Shown piece by piece: positions 17,901 to 25,504 of a stretch of 64,000 nucleotides of DNA. The stretch is from Bacteroidales bacterium (GTDB lineage Bacteria; Bacteroidota; Bacteroidia; Bacteroidales; JAADGE01). The translations under genes and the position numbers were made by a program. Below the pieces are notes generated by a model. The model was not told the origin of the DNA, did not search any database, and saw nothing but the letters and a program-made list of their open reading frames with translations. The DNA lies in NCBI GenBank assembly GCA_021108035.1, contig JAIORQ010000056.1, positions 1 to 64,000 of the forward strand, read 5' to 3'. Numbering within the stretch: the first letter of the stretch is position 1; each line of letters begins with the position of its first letter.

Positions 17901-19717
17901 TCAACCGGTAAATCAGCAGGGTCAGAAAGAGTATTGTCGGTACTTCTTATTACGAGGTAACCGTCAGGCGAACATGCCGCAGTTTTAAATGCACCGTCAA
18001 TTTCTGTATATTCAGGAGTCAAAATTAAATTTGTTGCTTGATTTGTCGGTGTAGTGCAAGGCACACAGTCGTAAATTGAAAAATCATCAATATACCAACC
18101 TGCATAATTGTTAGTTGTGCCGTCTGTCCCGAACCAATACCTGACTTCTATATAATTGGCAGCTGTAATTGTAGAAAGTCCGGTTGTTGTTAAATCAAAT
18201 AACCTAAACGTAACTTCTTGCCAATCCCCTGCCGGTTGAGTTCCGCACCAACCGTCTTCGCCATTTTGTACTCCGTCCACATCGGTATTATTAGGCGGGT
18301 TTAAAGTGTATCCGGGGTCTGTCATTAGAATTGTAATCCATGTTCCTCCGCTTACACGTAGTTGTAAAGAACCACCGTCCCAATTATCTTCAGATTCCAT
18401 GTCCATCCAAAAACTTATTTCGGGAGCAGTTGTTCCTGATAAACTTACAGGCGGAGAATCTAAATATGCATCAACATTATTTGTTCCGTAATTTGCATTT
18501 AATTTTGTTCCGTAAACTGTGTTTCCTGAATGCCCTGATGGTGGGCCATAAGCTGTGTTTGTTTGATCACCTCTTTCCCAAATATTTGCAGTTCCGCTTA
18601 CAGCCCAAGAATCACCGGTATCAAAATTATGAGAGTAAGGGACTGTCTTCATAGATAGTGTTGTTGAATTTCCCGTAAGAGGCGATGTTGTTATGTATAA
18701 GGGTCCGCCTGTACAAGCATAGTTTTGAGAAAAAATGAAAAAATAATATTGAGTACTCATACTAAGCCCTGTTGCCGTAAAACTTGTTGCTGATGATGAT
18801 TGCACAACGATTCCGCCTCCGAGTGCTTGTCCGGTTGTATATGTAGTGGTATTAACAGGATCTGAAGACAGTGTTGAGTTTAAACTTCTCACAACAAGAT
18901 ATCCATCAGGCGAACATGTTGCAGCTGTGAATGTTCCGTCAATTTCTGTCTGTGAAGGAGTAAGGTTTAATGAAGTTGGTTGATTTGTCGGAGAAGTACA
19001 AGCTACCGGCGGTGTATATTCAATCCAACTGTTATTTGTTCCGTTATCAACATCTTGCCAATCGTTATAATAAGTATTTACACCACTGTGGATTCCAATA
19101 TCTGCACCTGCTTGTGTAACGTCATCTGTACCGAATTTAATAACGACTTTATTTGTTGTTTCGTAAAAACTTACTTGTAAATCTGCATAATTATTATGAC
19201 TATAACTAATCTCAACGTCCTGAAATTCAATTGTAAAAATTCTGTTTGGAGAGGAGCCTTGAGTTAAATAATAAATATGACTGTTTGCATCGCCAAAATT
19301 ACAATCATAAGTACCGAGAGCTATTACTTGTCCTAATCCGGTTGATGTGCTGCTTAAAGTGAAACTTGTTGCATCACCACTATTTATACTTGCATTACCA
19401 TCTAAACGAATAAATCCGTTTGTACCTATACTTAATTGACTTGCTGTAGTATAACTATCATCGTAACAAGAAAAATTAAAAGGCCAGTTTATTTCTTGTC
19501 TTCCGTCATCGGCATTACCGGCAGAAAATGTGGTAATTTCACTCCCTCCGGAGCAATCAATCCAACTGTAAGTTGTTCCTAAGTTACCTGTTTGAGTAAC
19601 ATAGTTCCAACTTGCACTTTGTGCCGAGATAAATATCGGGTTCATAAATACAAAAGCAAAAATTATTATTGCTTTTATAAGTAATGTGTTTTCTTGAAAT
19701 TGTAGTTTTTTTTTCAT
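14912..19717 (-). CDS. Very large multidomain secreted adhesin-like protein with T9SS tail
   Basis: A 1601-residue protein, the longest here. After an N-terminal signal segment it has a beta-sandwich domain with WINWPFNFSCYD-like strands, then two Fn3-like repeats (TSPTNQPTSLNLTPSQTEIDGTF ... TSPLTGNSTTL and a second copy near residue 560). Two choice-of-anchor J-type modules follow each Fn3 region (YIEVRYWFGTDG ... WYIDDFSIYDC; CWSVDNVYIG). A repetitive passenger-like region (TITDGTLTSTGTLTANVGSNLYLTAG) leads to a putative-Ig/CADG-like domain (DAPVVSQQIPDQETF ... LPEWLNFDNETQNFNGTP). The T9SS type A tail starts at YPNPNNGLFTIS. It is probably a surface adhesin; the ligand is unknown. Confidence 0.84.
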   Translation of the reverse strand: MKKKLQFQENTLLIKAIIIFAFVFMNPIFISAQSASWNYVTQTGNLGTTYSWIDCSGGSEITTFSAGNADDGRQEINWPFNFSCYDDSYTTASQLSIGTNGFIRLDGNASINSGDATSFTLSSTSTGLGQVIALGTYDCNFGDANSHIYYLTQGSSPNRIFTIEFQDVEISYSHNNYADLQVSFYETTNKVVIKFGTDDVTQAGADIGIHSGVNTYYNDWQDVDNGTNNSWIEYTPPVACTSPTNQPTSLNLTPSQTEIDGTFTAATCSPDGYLVVRSLNSTLSSDPVNTTTYTTGQALGGGIVVQSSSATSFTATGLSMSTQYYFFIFSQNYACTGGPLYITTSPLTGNSTTLSMKTVPYSHNFDTGDSWAVSGTANIWERGDQTNTAYGPPSGHSGNTVYGTKLNANYGTNNVDAYLDSPPVSLSGTTAPEISFWMDMESEDNWDGGSLQLRVSGGTWITILMTDPGYTLNPPNNTDVDGVQNGEDGWCGTQPAGDWQEVTFRLFDLTTTGLSTITAANYIEVRYWFGTDGTTNNYAGWYIDDFSIYDCVPCTTPTNQATNLILTPEYTEIDGAFKTAACSPDGYLVIRSTDNTLSDPADLPVDATTYSTGNTIGDGTVVQFSSATNFTASGLAQSTQYYFFIFAYNNDGCTGGPKYRTTSPLTGNTTTLACGSSAFPYREDFEVAVPPTCWTSYRGTNGLGTNNDWVQDSPVPHPYSGSHHAYVSYENVTGGLAEDWLVTQQLSIGNNFELIYYERQAFPATFNSMYYIKKSTTSQTNHASFTDITSYSEAGWTDEYRKHTVDLSAYSGQNMYIAFVMTNDGDDCWSVDNVYIGVKQGRWIGSVSNDWQIPGNWGNNRVPDNTAAVTIPSGCTNYPLINEADNQCKSLDIQDGGSLTVTTGGTLTVSGNITLGSGATGILTITDGTLTSTGTLTANVGSNLYLTAGTFTPNAVSFNATSTTTYNGTGTSQDIYNYAYGNLIMNGTGTKQIIGTIASPTTCNALTINAGNVLNIAEGNALTVSGTLTNNAVSSGLVIKSSSSGTGSLIHSTVNIPATVERYLTGNNWHYLFAPLHLIDTLIFTDAGGGYYNPNILWYDESTADYWDATTAYGTTGWTKVSTPRLPTDKGFIFYYTENKTYTQTGGNLFAGQKDFSVDTTDNGTGAVGQNGVTADWNDFEGWNLVGNPYTSAFDWDAAGFDKTKIENVVYYYDDSSEQYKYYGGGTAYNQGISVNTGSQYVPVGQGFFVKATAVGTFSIPNSAREHKSQAFYKKNESIPDMLRLQIEKDEYSDETVIRTLPDATDEHDGNYDAHKMIPQNSDKPQLYTLTESKNHQFALNSLPEFTEYKVVPLGLYVGINDEYTINLTENNFENVHIFIEDQDLSQFINIREQQIYTFTQDAGIDNERFYLHFDTNDAPVVSQQIPDQETFTEVLYNYTLPENMFTDDDTGDELTVSVQLANGDELPEWLNFDNETQNFNGTPLDVQILDIVVTATDIFGASVSDDFILEVKNAVEINNPNENRILIYPNPNNGLFTISTGNNNSGYNIEITDAFGKIIVSLNTSKNIKEIDLSDCAAGIYFVKLTFNKGTVYKDKIIIE

Positions 19718-19752
19718 AATTTAAAATTTTAGTTTTTTAACAGATTTTAAAT

Positions 19753-21174
19753 TTATTGAATAATAATTTTTTTAATTTTAAAAAAATCAGCAGTTTGAAT
19801 TTTTACAAAATAAATTCCTTTTGGTTGTTCGCTTATATCAACCTGATATTGAAATTCATACGATGACTTTAAGTCATCGTATGAATAAACAACTTGTCCG
19901 TTTACATTTGTGATTTCAATGCTTAAAGGCTTTTCAAATGCTTTAAGATTTTGTATTGTAAAAATTCCGTTTGTCGGGTTTGGAAATAAATTAACATTAG
20001 GCGTATTATTATTCTCATTAATACTCAGCGGAAATAACTCACCGTAATACATAATCGAAAAAGGATTTACTTCTCCTTCTGTCCAAATTACAGACAGATA
20101 TTTGTTGCACATAGAAGGGCTGCTCGGATTATCCGAATCAACATTTTCGGTATTAGTAATATTTGTAATTCCTGACCAAGTTTCAAGTTCGATGTCGTAT
20201 TTTGTATAAACAATATCAAGGTATATACCGTCTGTTTTTTCTGCCCAAAAAACATGTAAATTTCCAAGACTGTCAGTTGAGATAGTAGGGTGTAAAGATG
20301 CGAGGCCTGTATTGCTGATATTTGTATAATTAATATCCCAAACTCCGGCAATGCATTTTTTATAAAATATTTCTCTTGTTCCTGTTTGTGAGTCTTTCCA
20401 AATCAGATGAATGTTCCCGTCAATATCAGTTACAACGCAGGGGTCCATTGTTGCATAACTTCCGTTTCCTGTTGTGTTACTGATATTTGTATAGTCGGCA
20501 TCCCAACCTGAACCGACAGTATATTTTTTGTAAAGAACCATTTTATCGTTATTGATATCTTCGCCTGAATCTTTCCAAAAAACGTATATATTATCGTTAT
20601 TATCAATTGTAAGTGTCGGATATTCGGAAGCTCCGTATGAATTACTTATGTTTATCGGTGTTTGCCAACCTGTTCCCTGTGTATATTTGTTATACCATAT
20701 TTCAGAGTTGGGGGTTGAACTGTAACCGGCTCTTTGTAAGACACAGTGTAAATTATTTTCAGAATCAACAGCAATCACAGGTCGAGAAACTGTGGTAACA
20801 GCATTCTGATAAACAATATCCTTTTCACTCCAACTTATGTTATCATATGTTCTGTGAACAATATCATAAGCATTTATTCCGCCGTATTTATAAACAAGAT
20901 GTAAAATATTGTTGTTGTCAAAGGCTATGGAAGGGTTTCTTCCAATTTCATCAATAAAAAAGGGCATTGTCCATGTTTCTCCGGCATCATCTGAAAATGA
21001 GTAATAAATACCGTTATCGTAATATACAACATGTAAATCCCCGTTGCTGTCTTCGGCAATTAATCTTGCGTTATTTCTTTCTGTTGCAGAAGATTGTACA
21101 CTTTCTCCGATAAAGATCTGTGCATTAATATATCCGGAGCTAATCATTATTAAGGTAAATAATAAATTTTTCAT
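19753..21174 (-). CDS. Secreted BNR/sialidase-like propeller protein with T9SS tail
   Basis: A 473-residue protein with signal peptide (MKNLLFTLIMISSGYINA). Residues 25-380 contain repeated Asp-box-like strands (DSNGDLHVVYYDNG, DNNDNIYVFWKDSGED, DIDGNIHLIWKDSQTG, DSLGNLHVFWAEKTDG), indicating a six- or seven-bladed propeller of the exo-sialidase/BNR type. Catalytic arginines of real sialidases were not identified, so enzymatic activity is not claimed. The C-terminus is a T9SS type A domain (FPNPTNGIFTIQ ... KGIYFVKIQTAD). It is the first gene of the eight-gene minus-strand T9SS cargo array. Confidence 0.84.
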   Translation of the reverse strand: MKNLLFTLIMISSGYINAQIFIGESVQSSATERNNARLIAEDSNGDLHVVYYDNGIYYSFSDDAGETWTMPFFIDEIGRNPSIAFDNNNILHLVYKYGGINAYDIVHRTYDNISWSEKDIVYQNAVTTVSRPVIAVDSENNLHCVLQRAGYSSTPNSEIWYNKYTQGTGWQTPINISNSYGASEYPTLTIDNNDNIYVFWKDSGEDINNDKMVLYKKYTVGSGWDADYTNISNTTGNGSYATMDPCVVTDIDGNIHLIWKDSQTGTREIFYKKCIAGVWDINYTNISNTGLASLHPTISTDSLGNLHVFWAEKTDGIYLDIVYTKYDIELETWSGITNITNTENVDSDNPSSPSMCNKYLSVIWTEGEVNPFSIMYYGELFPLSINENNNTPNVNLFPNPTNGIFTIQNLKAFEKPLSIEITNVNGQVVYSYDDLKSSYEFQYQVDISEQPKGIYFVKIQTADFFKIKKIIIQ

Positions 21175-21671
21175 AATTAAATGTTTTTAAAATTATTAAA
21201 CTTAATAAGATGTTTTTATGGATTTTTCTTTTTTATTTCGGAAAATGCAAAAATTAAAATATTCCTGTTTGGACAATGAAGATGATTATTTTATGCAACA
21301 GAACTCCCCGAAATTTCTGGATAGTATCAAATATAACAATATTCGAGTTTTTTTCAAAAGTAATAATATTTTATTAAAAAGAATCATTCATTTCTTTTAT
21401 AATGGACACAAGTTTACGACTTTTTTTTAAAAACAGCCATAAAAATCTCTTTTTTTTATATTTAATTATTCTTTCTTAAATATTTTTTAATAAATTTACA
21501 ATTAAATAGTGAAGTTTAAAAGGTGCAAAGCAACTGATTTTGCAAAATGCAAAAAAGACATTATGCTTATTTACAGCTAATTATATAAGTTGCTATGCAA
21601 TTTTTAAGTGATTTTGTACCTTTTTTAATCGAACTCATTAAAGATACACATAAATAAAGGTTATTAAAACT
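21175..21671. other. Intergenic region with imperfect inverted repeat
   Basis: No gene is supported in 497 bp. A 70-codon plus-strand frame at 21218-21430 has no recognizable motif or homologous look and is treated as chance. An imperfect inverted repeat (AAAAGGTGCAAA near 21518-21529 against TTTTGTACCTTTT near 21612-21624) surrounds a small AT-rich segment with TTTTGCAAAATGCAAAA. The promoter for the minus-strand 19753-21174 gene should be at the left side of this gap, but none is clear. Confidence 0.4.
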
Positions 21672-22403
21672 TTAAAACACCAAGCCAATTCTAAAAACCG
21701 CTCTGTTATAGAAATAATGCCGTTTGTAATCGGTGTTCCAACGGTCATCAGTTAAATAATCACGAGTTTCATAGGTTTGTTGGTGTCGGTAACCGATACT
21801 GAAGGTCAAAGCAAATTCTGATGAGAATCGTTTCTTAATCCCAACACCGCCTCCCAAAAGTAATCCTCCGGTATAAGTGCTGTTATAATTGTTTGTTTCT
21901 TCATTCGGATAAAGGGCAAATCCGTATCCGCCGCGAACATAGATATAAGGTGTAAGATTGCGTTTAAACACATCGGCTTGGAATTCTCCGGCAACCGGTA
22001 AAAGCGGTATTCCGAAATATTCGATACCGCTTGACAATCCGGCATAGTATCTTTCTTTAAAACGATAAGTTCCGCTGATCAATAAACTTACTGCCGGATT
22101 AAAACTGCCGCCAAATCCGGCTAAACCGGTATCAAAACCTAACAAGAAAGGTAATTCCTTGTTAGTATTTTGTTCTTTTTGCGGGTTGTTAAGAGACAGT
22201 ATTTCTGTATGTTTAAAAACAAAAATGTCATTGCATTTGTTTTGAATTTTTATGATACTGTCGGGATGATTTTCAAGAATTTTGCCGTAAATGATGTTGC
22301 CGTTTTTGAGATGTAAAGCAGTTTGCTTATGCTTTTGAGCTGATATTACTTGAACAGTTAAAAATAGATTTACAACTAAAAATAAAAACACTATGTTTTT
22401 CAT
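21672..22403 (-). CDS. Outer-membrane beta-barrel protein
   Basis: The start is set at MKNIVFLFLVVNLFLTVQVISAQ (22403), which gives a normal signal peptide; the frame extends upstream to 22451 but those 16 residues do not look like coding sequence. The mature protein of about 220 residues opens with a short domain (KHKQTALHLKNGNIIYGKILENHPDSIIKIQ), a type often seen as an extracytoplasmic Sm-like strand pair. From about residue 95 it alternates strands with aromatic ends (YYAGLSSGIEYFG, PYIYVRGGYGFALYP, FALTFSIGYRHQQTYE) and ends in YFYNRAVFRIGLVF with terminal Phe, as in outer-membrane barrels. Its function is unknown. Confidence 0.78.
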   Translation of the reverse strand: MKNIVFLFLVVNLFLTVQVISAQKHKQTALHLKNGNIIYGKILENHPDSIIKIQNKCNDIFVFKHTEILSLNNPQKEQNTNKELPFLLGFDTGLAGFGGSFNPAVSLLISGTYRFKERYYAGLSSGIEYFGIPLLPVAGEFQADVFKRNLTPYIYVRGGYGFALYPNEETNNYNSTYTGGLLLGGGVGIKKRFSSEFALTFSIGYRHQQTYETRDYLTDDRWNTDYKRHYFYNRAVFRIGLVF

Positions 22404-22574
22404 CTGTTTTTTTGTGATTTGGTTTATAAATATATATACGATGAAAAACAATGAAACGATGCAATTAGTGCTTGTTAAAAAATAAATTTTATTGCATCAC
22501 TTTATAAAATTTGTTCGTATGGTTTATAAAGGGAAAATCTAATTTCTGAAATCTAAAATCTAAATTTTTATATC

Positions 22575-23870
22575 ATGAAAACAAACAAGAGATCAGCGGC
22601 AATTTTGTTTATGCTGTTTTTATCCGTCGGCTTATTTACTTGTAAGGATAAAGTTTTTGAAACCCGAAAATTTACCGGCAATAAACCCGTATATATGTCA
22701 TATGATGATATGCGTAACGGTATTAAATCATTACCGGGCGAAGAGTTGAAACAAACCGGAAAAATGTATTTTTATAATAATTATGTTTTTGTGAATGAAT
22801 ACCTTAAAGGGATTCACATCATTGATAATTCAAATCCCGGCAGCCCTCAAAACATTAAATTTGTTAAAATACCCGGTAATATTGATATAGCAATTAAAAA
22901 TAACTATTTGTATGTTGACAGTTACGTTGATTTAGTTGTTCTGAATATTGCCGATATAAATAATATTATTGAAGTATATCGTGTCGAAAATGTTTTTCCG
23001 TATCAAGTTCCGGAGTATGATTTAAACTATCCGTTGGCAAGCATTGATCAAGACTTGGGAGTGGTTGTAGGCTATACGATTGAAGAAGTTGAAGAAACTT
23101 ATGAAAGCAATCCGGACGGTAGTTTTTGGGATATCGGGTTTTATAAATATGAAACAATGGATGTTACAAATACAAGCGGTACAGGTAGTTTTTCAGGCGG
23201 GCAGGGGATAGGTATTGCCGGCTCTATGGCACGTTTCAGTATATATGAGGATTATATTTATTTGTTGAATGAAACAATTTTAAATGTGTATGATATTTCA
23301 AATTTAACACAACCGACTTATGTTACAGAATTAAACACCACTACAATAGCCGAGACCTTATTTTTATATGAAGCAAAGCTGTTTATGGGAACCCAAACAG
23401 GAATGCGTGTTTATAGTTTGAGTAATCCTGCGGCACCGGTATTTGTTTCTGAATTCTCTCATATTCAATCCTGTGATCCCGTTGTAGTTGTTGACGGATA
23501 TGCATATATAACATTAAGATCGGGGAATGCTTGCGGAAGTGTTACAAATCAATTGGATGTAGTTGATATCAGCGTGATTACTTCACCTCAATTGGTAAAA
23601 TCGTATGAAATGACCAATCCGCACGGGCTTGGTATTCAGGAAGATAAAACTTTATTCATATGCGATGGTGAAGCCGGATTAAAGGTATATGATGCAAGTG
23701 ATCCGTTGAGAATTGACGAAAATTTGCTGTATCATTTTCCTGAAATGAATGCTTTTGATGTTATTCCGTTGGGAACTTTAATTATGATGATTGGAGAAGA
23801 CGGTTTGTATCAATATAATTTTGAAGCCGGTGTAATGACATTGTTGAGTTTTATTTCGATAGGGAAGTAA
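22575..23870 (+). CDS. LVIVD-repeat lipoprotein
   Basis: A 431-residue protein with a lipoprotein signal (MKTNKRSAAILFMLFLSVGLFTC, Cys23 as lipid site). The body holds LVIVD-type propeller repeats: YVFVNEYLKGIHIIDNSNPGS, YLYVDSYVDLVVLNIADINN, YIYLLNETILNVYDISNLTQP, KLFMGTQTGMRVYSLSNPAAP and YAYITLRSGNACGSV...LDVVDIS. It is anchored in a membrane, most likely facing the cell exterior or periplasm; the ligand is unknown. It is transcribed alone on the plus strand. A strong intrinsic terminator lies 550 bp downstream at 24420-24438, with a nested palindromic element between the stop codon and that terminator. Confidence 0.85.
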   Translation: MKTNKRSAAILFMLFLSVGLFTCKDKVFETRKFTGNKPVYMSYDDMRNGIKSLPGEELKQTGKMYFYNNYVFVNEYLKGIHIIDNSNPGSPQNIKFVKIPGNIDIAIKNNYLYVDSYVDLVVLNIADINNIIEVYRVENVFPYQVPEYDLNYPLASIDQDLGVVVGYTIEEVEETYESNPDGSFWDIGFYKYETMDVTNTSGTGSFSGGQGIGIAGSMARFSIYEDYIYLLNETILNVYDISNLTQPTYVTELNTTTIAETLFLYEAKLFMGTQTGMRVYSLSNPAAPVFVSEFSHIQSCDPVVVVDGYAYITLRSGNACGSVTNQLDVVDISVITSPQLVKSYEMTNPHGLGIQEDKTLFICDGEAGLKVYDASDPLRIDENLLYHFPEMNAFDVIPLGTLIMMIGEDGLYQYNFEAGVMTLLSFISIGK

Positions 23871-23881
23871 TTGAAGATTAT

Positions 23882-24417
23882 AAAAATATTTGTAACTAAT
23901 CAGTTTGGCTAATTATTATGTACCTAACGGCACATTTTTTACGTGTTGTTATATATTTTACCCATATGGTAATTGCTGTTGCAATTAATTTAACAGGATG
24001 CTTAAAACCCCGTTAGGCATACGCGTCAACTTAAGAATTAATTTGCTGTTAGTAAGTTAATTGCAAATTTAAAATTAAGTTTAAATAAGGTAATAAGGTT
24101 TATTATAAGTCTTCTTATTTCTATTAAGGTTAAAAATAACAGATAAGGTTTTTGTAAATAATTGTAAAAACCTTATTTTAAAAGTTTTAACCTTAGTAGA
24201 AAATAATCCGGTTAAATTCAAAACCTTATTACCTTATTCAACAGCAAAACAAACGTTCTGTATCTTGTTGATAATCAGCAAAGCATAGATTAAGTTGACG
24301 CGTATGCCCGTTAGGGGTTAAATATTGGTAAAACACAGTAAAATTAAGCGTTATTCGTGCCCTTAGGTACGAAATATAAAACCGGTAAAACACTAACTGA
24401 TTAGTTACAAATATTTT
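23882..24417. repeat. Nested palindromic non-coding element (about 0.54 kb)
   Basis: The outer ends are a long perfect inverted repeat: 23882-23904 (TATTTGTAACTAATCAGTT core) pairs with 24395-24417. Inside, GTACCTAACGGCAC (about 23930) pairs with GTGCCCTTAGGTAC (about 24357) with one mismatch. Next, GCATACGCGTCAACTTA (about 24017-24033) pairs perfectly with TAAGTTGACGCGTATGC (about 24291-24307). The centre has further pairs: AATAAGGTAATAAGGTTT with AAACCTTATTACCTTATT, TTCTATTAAGGTTAAAA with TTTTAACCTTAGTAGAA, and a hairpin ATAAGGTTTTT...AAAAACCTTAT. No frame is coding. It resembles a MITE or long structured repeat inserted between the LVIVD gene and its terminator. Confidence 0.8.
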
Positions 24418-24419
24418 AG

Positions 24420-24438
24420 TGCCGCAATTTTTGCGGCA
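24420..24438 (+). terminator. Intrinsic terminator
   Basis: An 8-bp perfect stem TGCCGCAA (24420-24427) with TTGCGGCA (24431-24438), TTT loop, followed by five T on the plus strand. It likely ends transcription from the LVIVD lipoprotein gene. Confidence 0.75.
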
Positions 24439-24446
24439 TTTTTATT

Positions 24447-24602
24447 ATAAAAACTTTGTATCTTATGATATTGTATCCGAAAAAGCCTCGTTTTATTCTG
24501 TTCAAGAAGTTGAAGAAAAATTAGATAAGATTATTGATAAGTATGAAGATAATATTTAAAGATACCTTTTTTAACAGGCTTGAAAATCAAATTGCCGAAT
24601 AA
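24447..24602 (+). pseudogene. Remnant of an antitoxin/ParE-RelE toxin pair
   Basis: Two overlapping plus-strand fragments remain. The first (to the stop at 24557-24559) reads VSEKASFYSVQEVEEKLDKI and ends DKYEDNI, without a start codon, and looks like the C-terminus of a small antitoxin. The second starts with ATG at 24543, overlapping the first by 17 bp as in coupled TA genes, and reads MKIIFKDTFFNRLENQIAE before a stop at 24600-24602; this resembles the N-terminus of ParE/RelE toxins and is truncated after 19 residues. Assignment rests on short matches and is tentative. Confidence 0.45.
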
Positions 24603-24607
24603 ATAAA

Positions 24608-25069
24608 TCAACACTTTTCAATTACTTGATAAATCACATCTTCATAAATCTTTGCTTTTGGGCTGTTCATTCTTTTTAACCTGAAATAATCAGCCATAAT
24701 ATCGCCTTGTTGTTCAAATCTGAAATCCGTCAATTTTTTATGATCTGCAATATTATATTTATAAGTTGATTTTCCGAATTTTATATGTTCGATTCCGGCT
24801 TTTATCCAACGATAGTTGAGGTTTTGATATTGCCAAACATGGCACATTTCATGAACCAATAATGCCGTGCTTTCCGTATTTATGCTGAAATCATCTTTAT
24901 AGCTTTTCTTTGTAAAAACAATAGTATTATCAAAAACAATTCCGCTGTATTTTTTTAATAAATGACTGAACAAGTGTTGATTGGTGAGTTTCACTTTTTC
25001 ATAATCAATTTCATTAAAATATAATGATTTTAATATTTGAACTTCTTTATTGTTAAGTTTTCTTGACAT
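24608..25069 (-). CDS. Small HExxH metallopeptidase-like protein (Vgr-related/DUF4157-like)
   Basis: A 153-residue protein without signal peptide. HEMCH at residues 73-77 (LLVHEMCHVWQYQN) is a zinc-protease HExxH motif; RFEQQGDIMADYF (Glu119 region) could supply the third ligand. The N-terminus (LNNKEVQILKSLYFNEIDYEKVKL) matches the start of small proteins in Proteobacteria often labelled Vgr-related, in which a dozen residues on a conserved strand precede HExMxHVWQ. Its role is unknown; relatives occur near secretion or toxin genes. It converges with the TA remnant at 24447-24602. Confidence 0.6.
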   Translation of the reverse strand: MSRKLNNKEVQILKSLYFNEIDYEKVKLTNQHLFSHLLKKYSGIVFDNTIVFTKKSYKDDFSINTESTALLVHEMCHVWQYQNLNYRWIKAGIEHIKFGKSTYKYNIADHKKLTDFRFEQQGDIMADYFRLKRMNSPKAKIYEDVIYQVIEKC

Positions 25070-25156
25070 TTTATGTGAAGATAAAAAAAGTTTTACTAAA
25101 TTGCTGCAAAGACAGTTAATGATATTTTGGGATAATGTATTAAGTTACACCAATAT

Positions 25157-25237
25157 TTAGTTGAGGTCAAATAATTCTTTAATTGTATTTGAAAAATCAT
25201 CAAACGGAAACGGAACTAATACTATTTTATATTTCAT
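25157..25237 (-). pseudogene. Truncated MazF/PemK-type toxin remnant
   Basis: A 26-codon frame: MKYKIVLVPFPFDDFS, the typical N-terminus of MazF/PemK toxins (xxxxVxxxPFPFxD), followed directly by NTIKELFDLN and stop. The last part resembles a MazF C-terminus, so the gene appears to have lost about 80 central codons in frame. Its ATG lies inside the 3' end of the antitoxin gene (11-bp overlap), the expected TA arrangement. Confidence 0.55.
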
Positions 25238-25484
25238 ACTCAAAAGGTTTTCCGTCTTTTAATGAATAAATATCTTCTTGTGTATCATTCAGAAAATCAA
25301 ATGTTTGATTATCTGAAATTGATTTTAGCCAAAGGGTTTCATCAATATCATCAGATTTTTCATTTTCTTCGGGAAATATAATTAATATTCGTACCGATTT
25401 ATTAAGATATTGTTTATTGATTTTTTTATTGATTTTAATATTATTATTACTATCAATAATTCCTGTTGTTTCAATTGTTTTCAT
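25227..25484 (-). CDS. Antitoxin-like protein paired with a broken MazF-type toxin
   Basis: An 85-residue protein: MKTIETTGIIDSNNNIKINK, a middle RILIIFPEE strand, and an acidic C-terminus ending FDFLNDTQEDIYSLKDGKPFE. This layout (N-terminal AbrB/DUF2281-like strand pairs, C-terminal FDFLxDxxEDIYxxxDG) is common to antitoxins that precede MazF/PemK toxins in Bacteroidota and Cyanobacteria. It is followed by an overlapping truncated toxin frame (25157-25237). If still expressed it is an antitoxin without a functional partner at this locus. Confidence 0.6.
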   Translation of the reverse strand: MKTIETTGIIDSNNNIKINKKINKQYLNKSVRILIIFPEENEKSDDIDETLWLKSISDNQTFDFLNDTQEDIYSLKDGKPFEYEI

Positions 25485-25504
25485 ATTATTTGGAGCTTAT
25501 TTTT

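Noticed and set aside
21218-21430. Plus-strand frame of 70 codons in an intergenic gap
   Set aside because: No motif, no plausible neighbour, and composition like AT-rich non-coding DNA.
23930-24018. Integron attC-like site (ACCTAAC ... GTTAGGC)
   Set aside because: The two 7-mers fit the attC R boxes, but they belong to blocks of the larger nested palindrome, no integrase or cassette genes are present, and the internal pairing typical of attC is weak.
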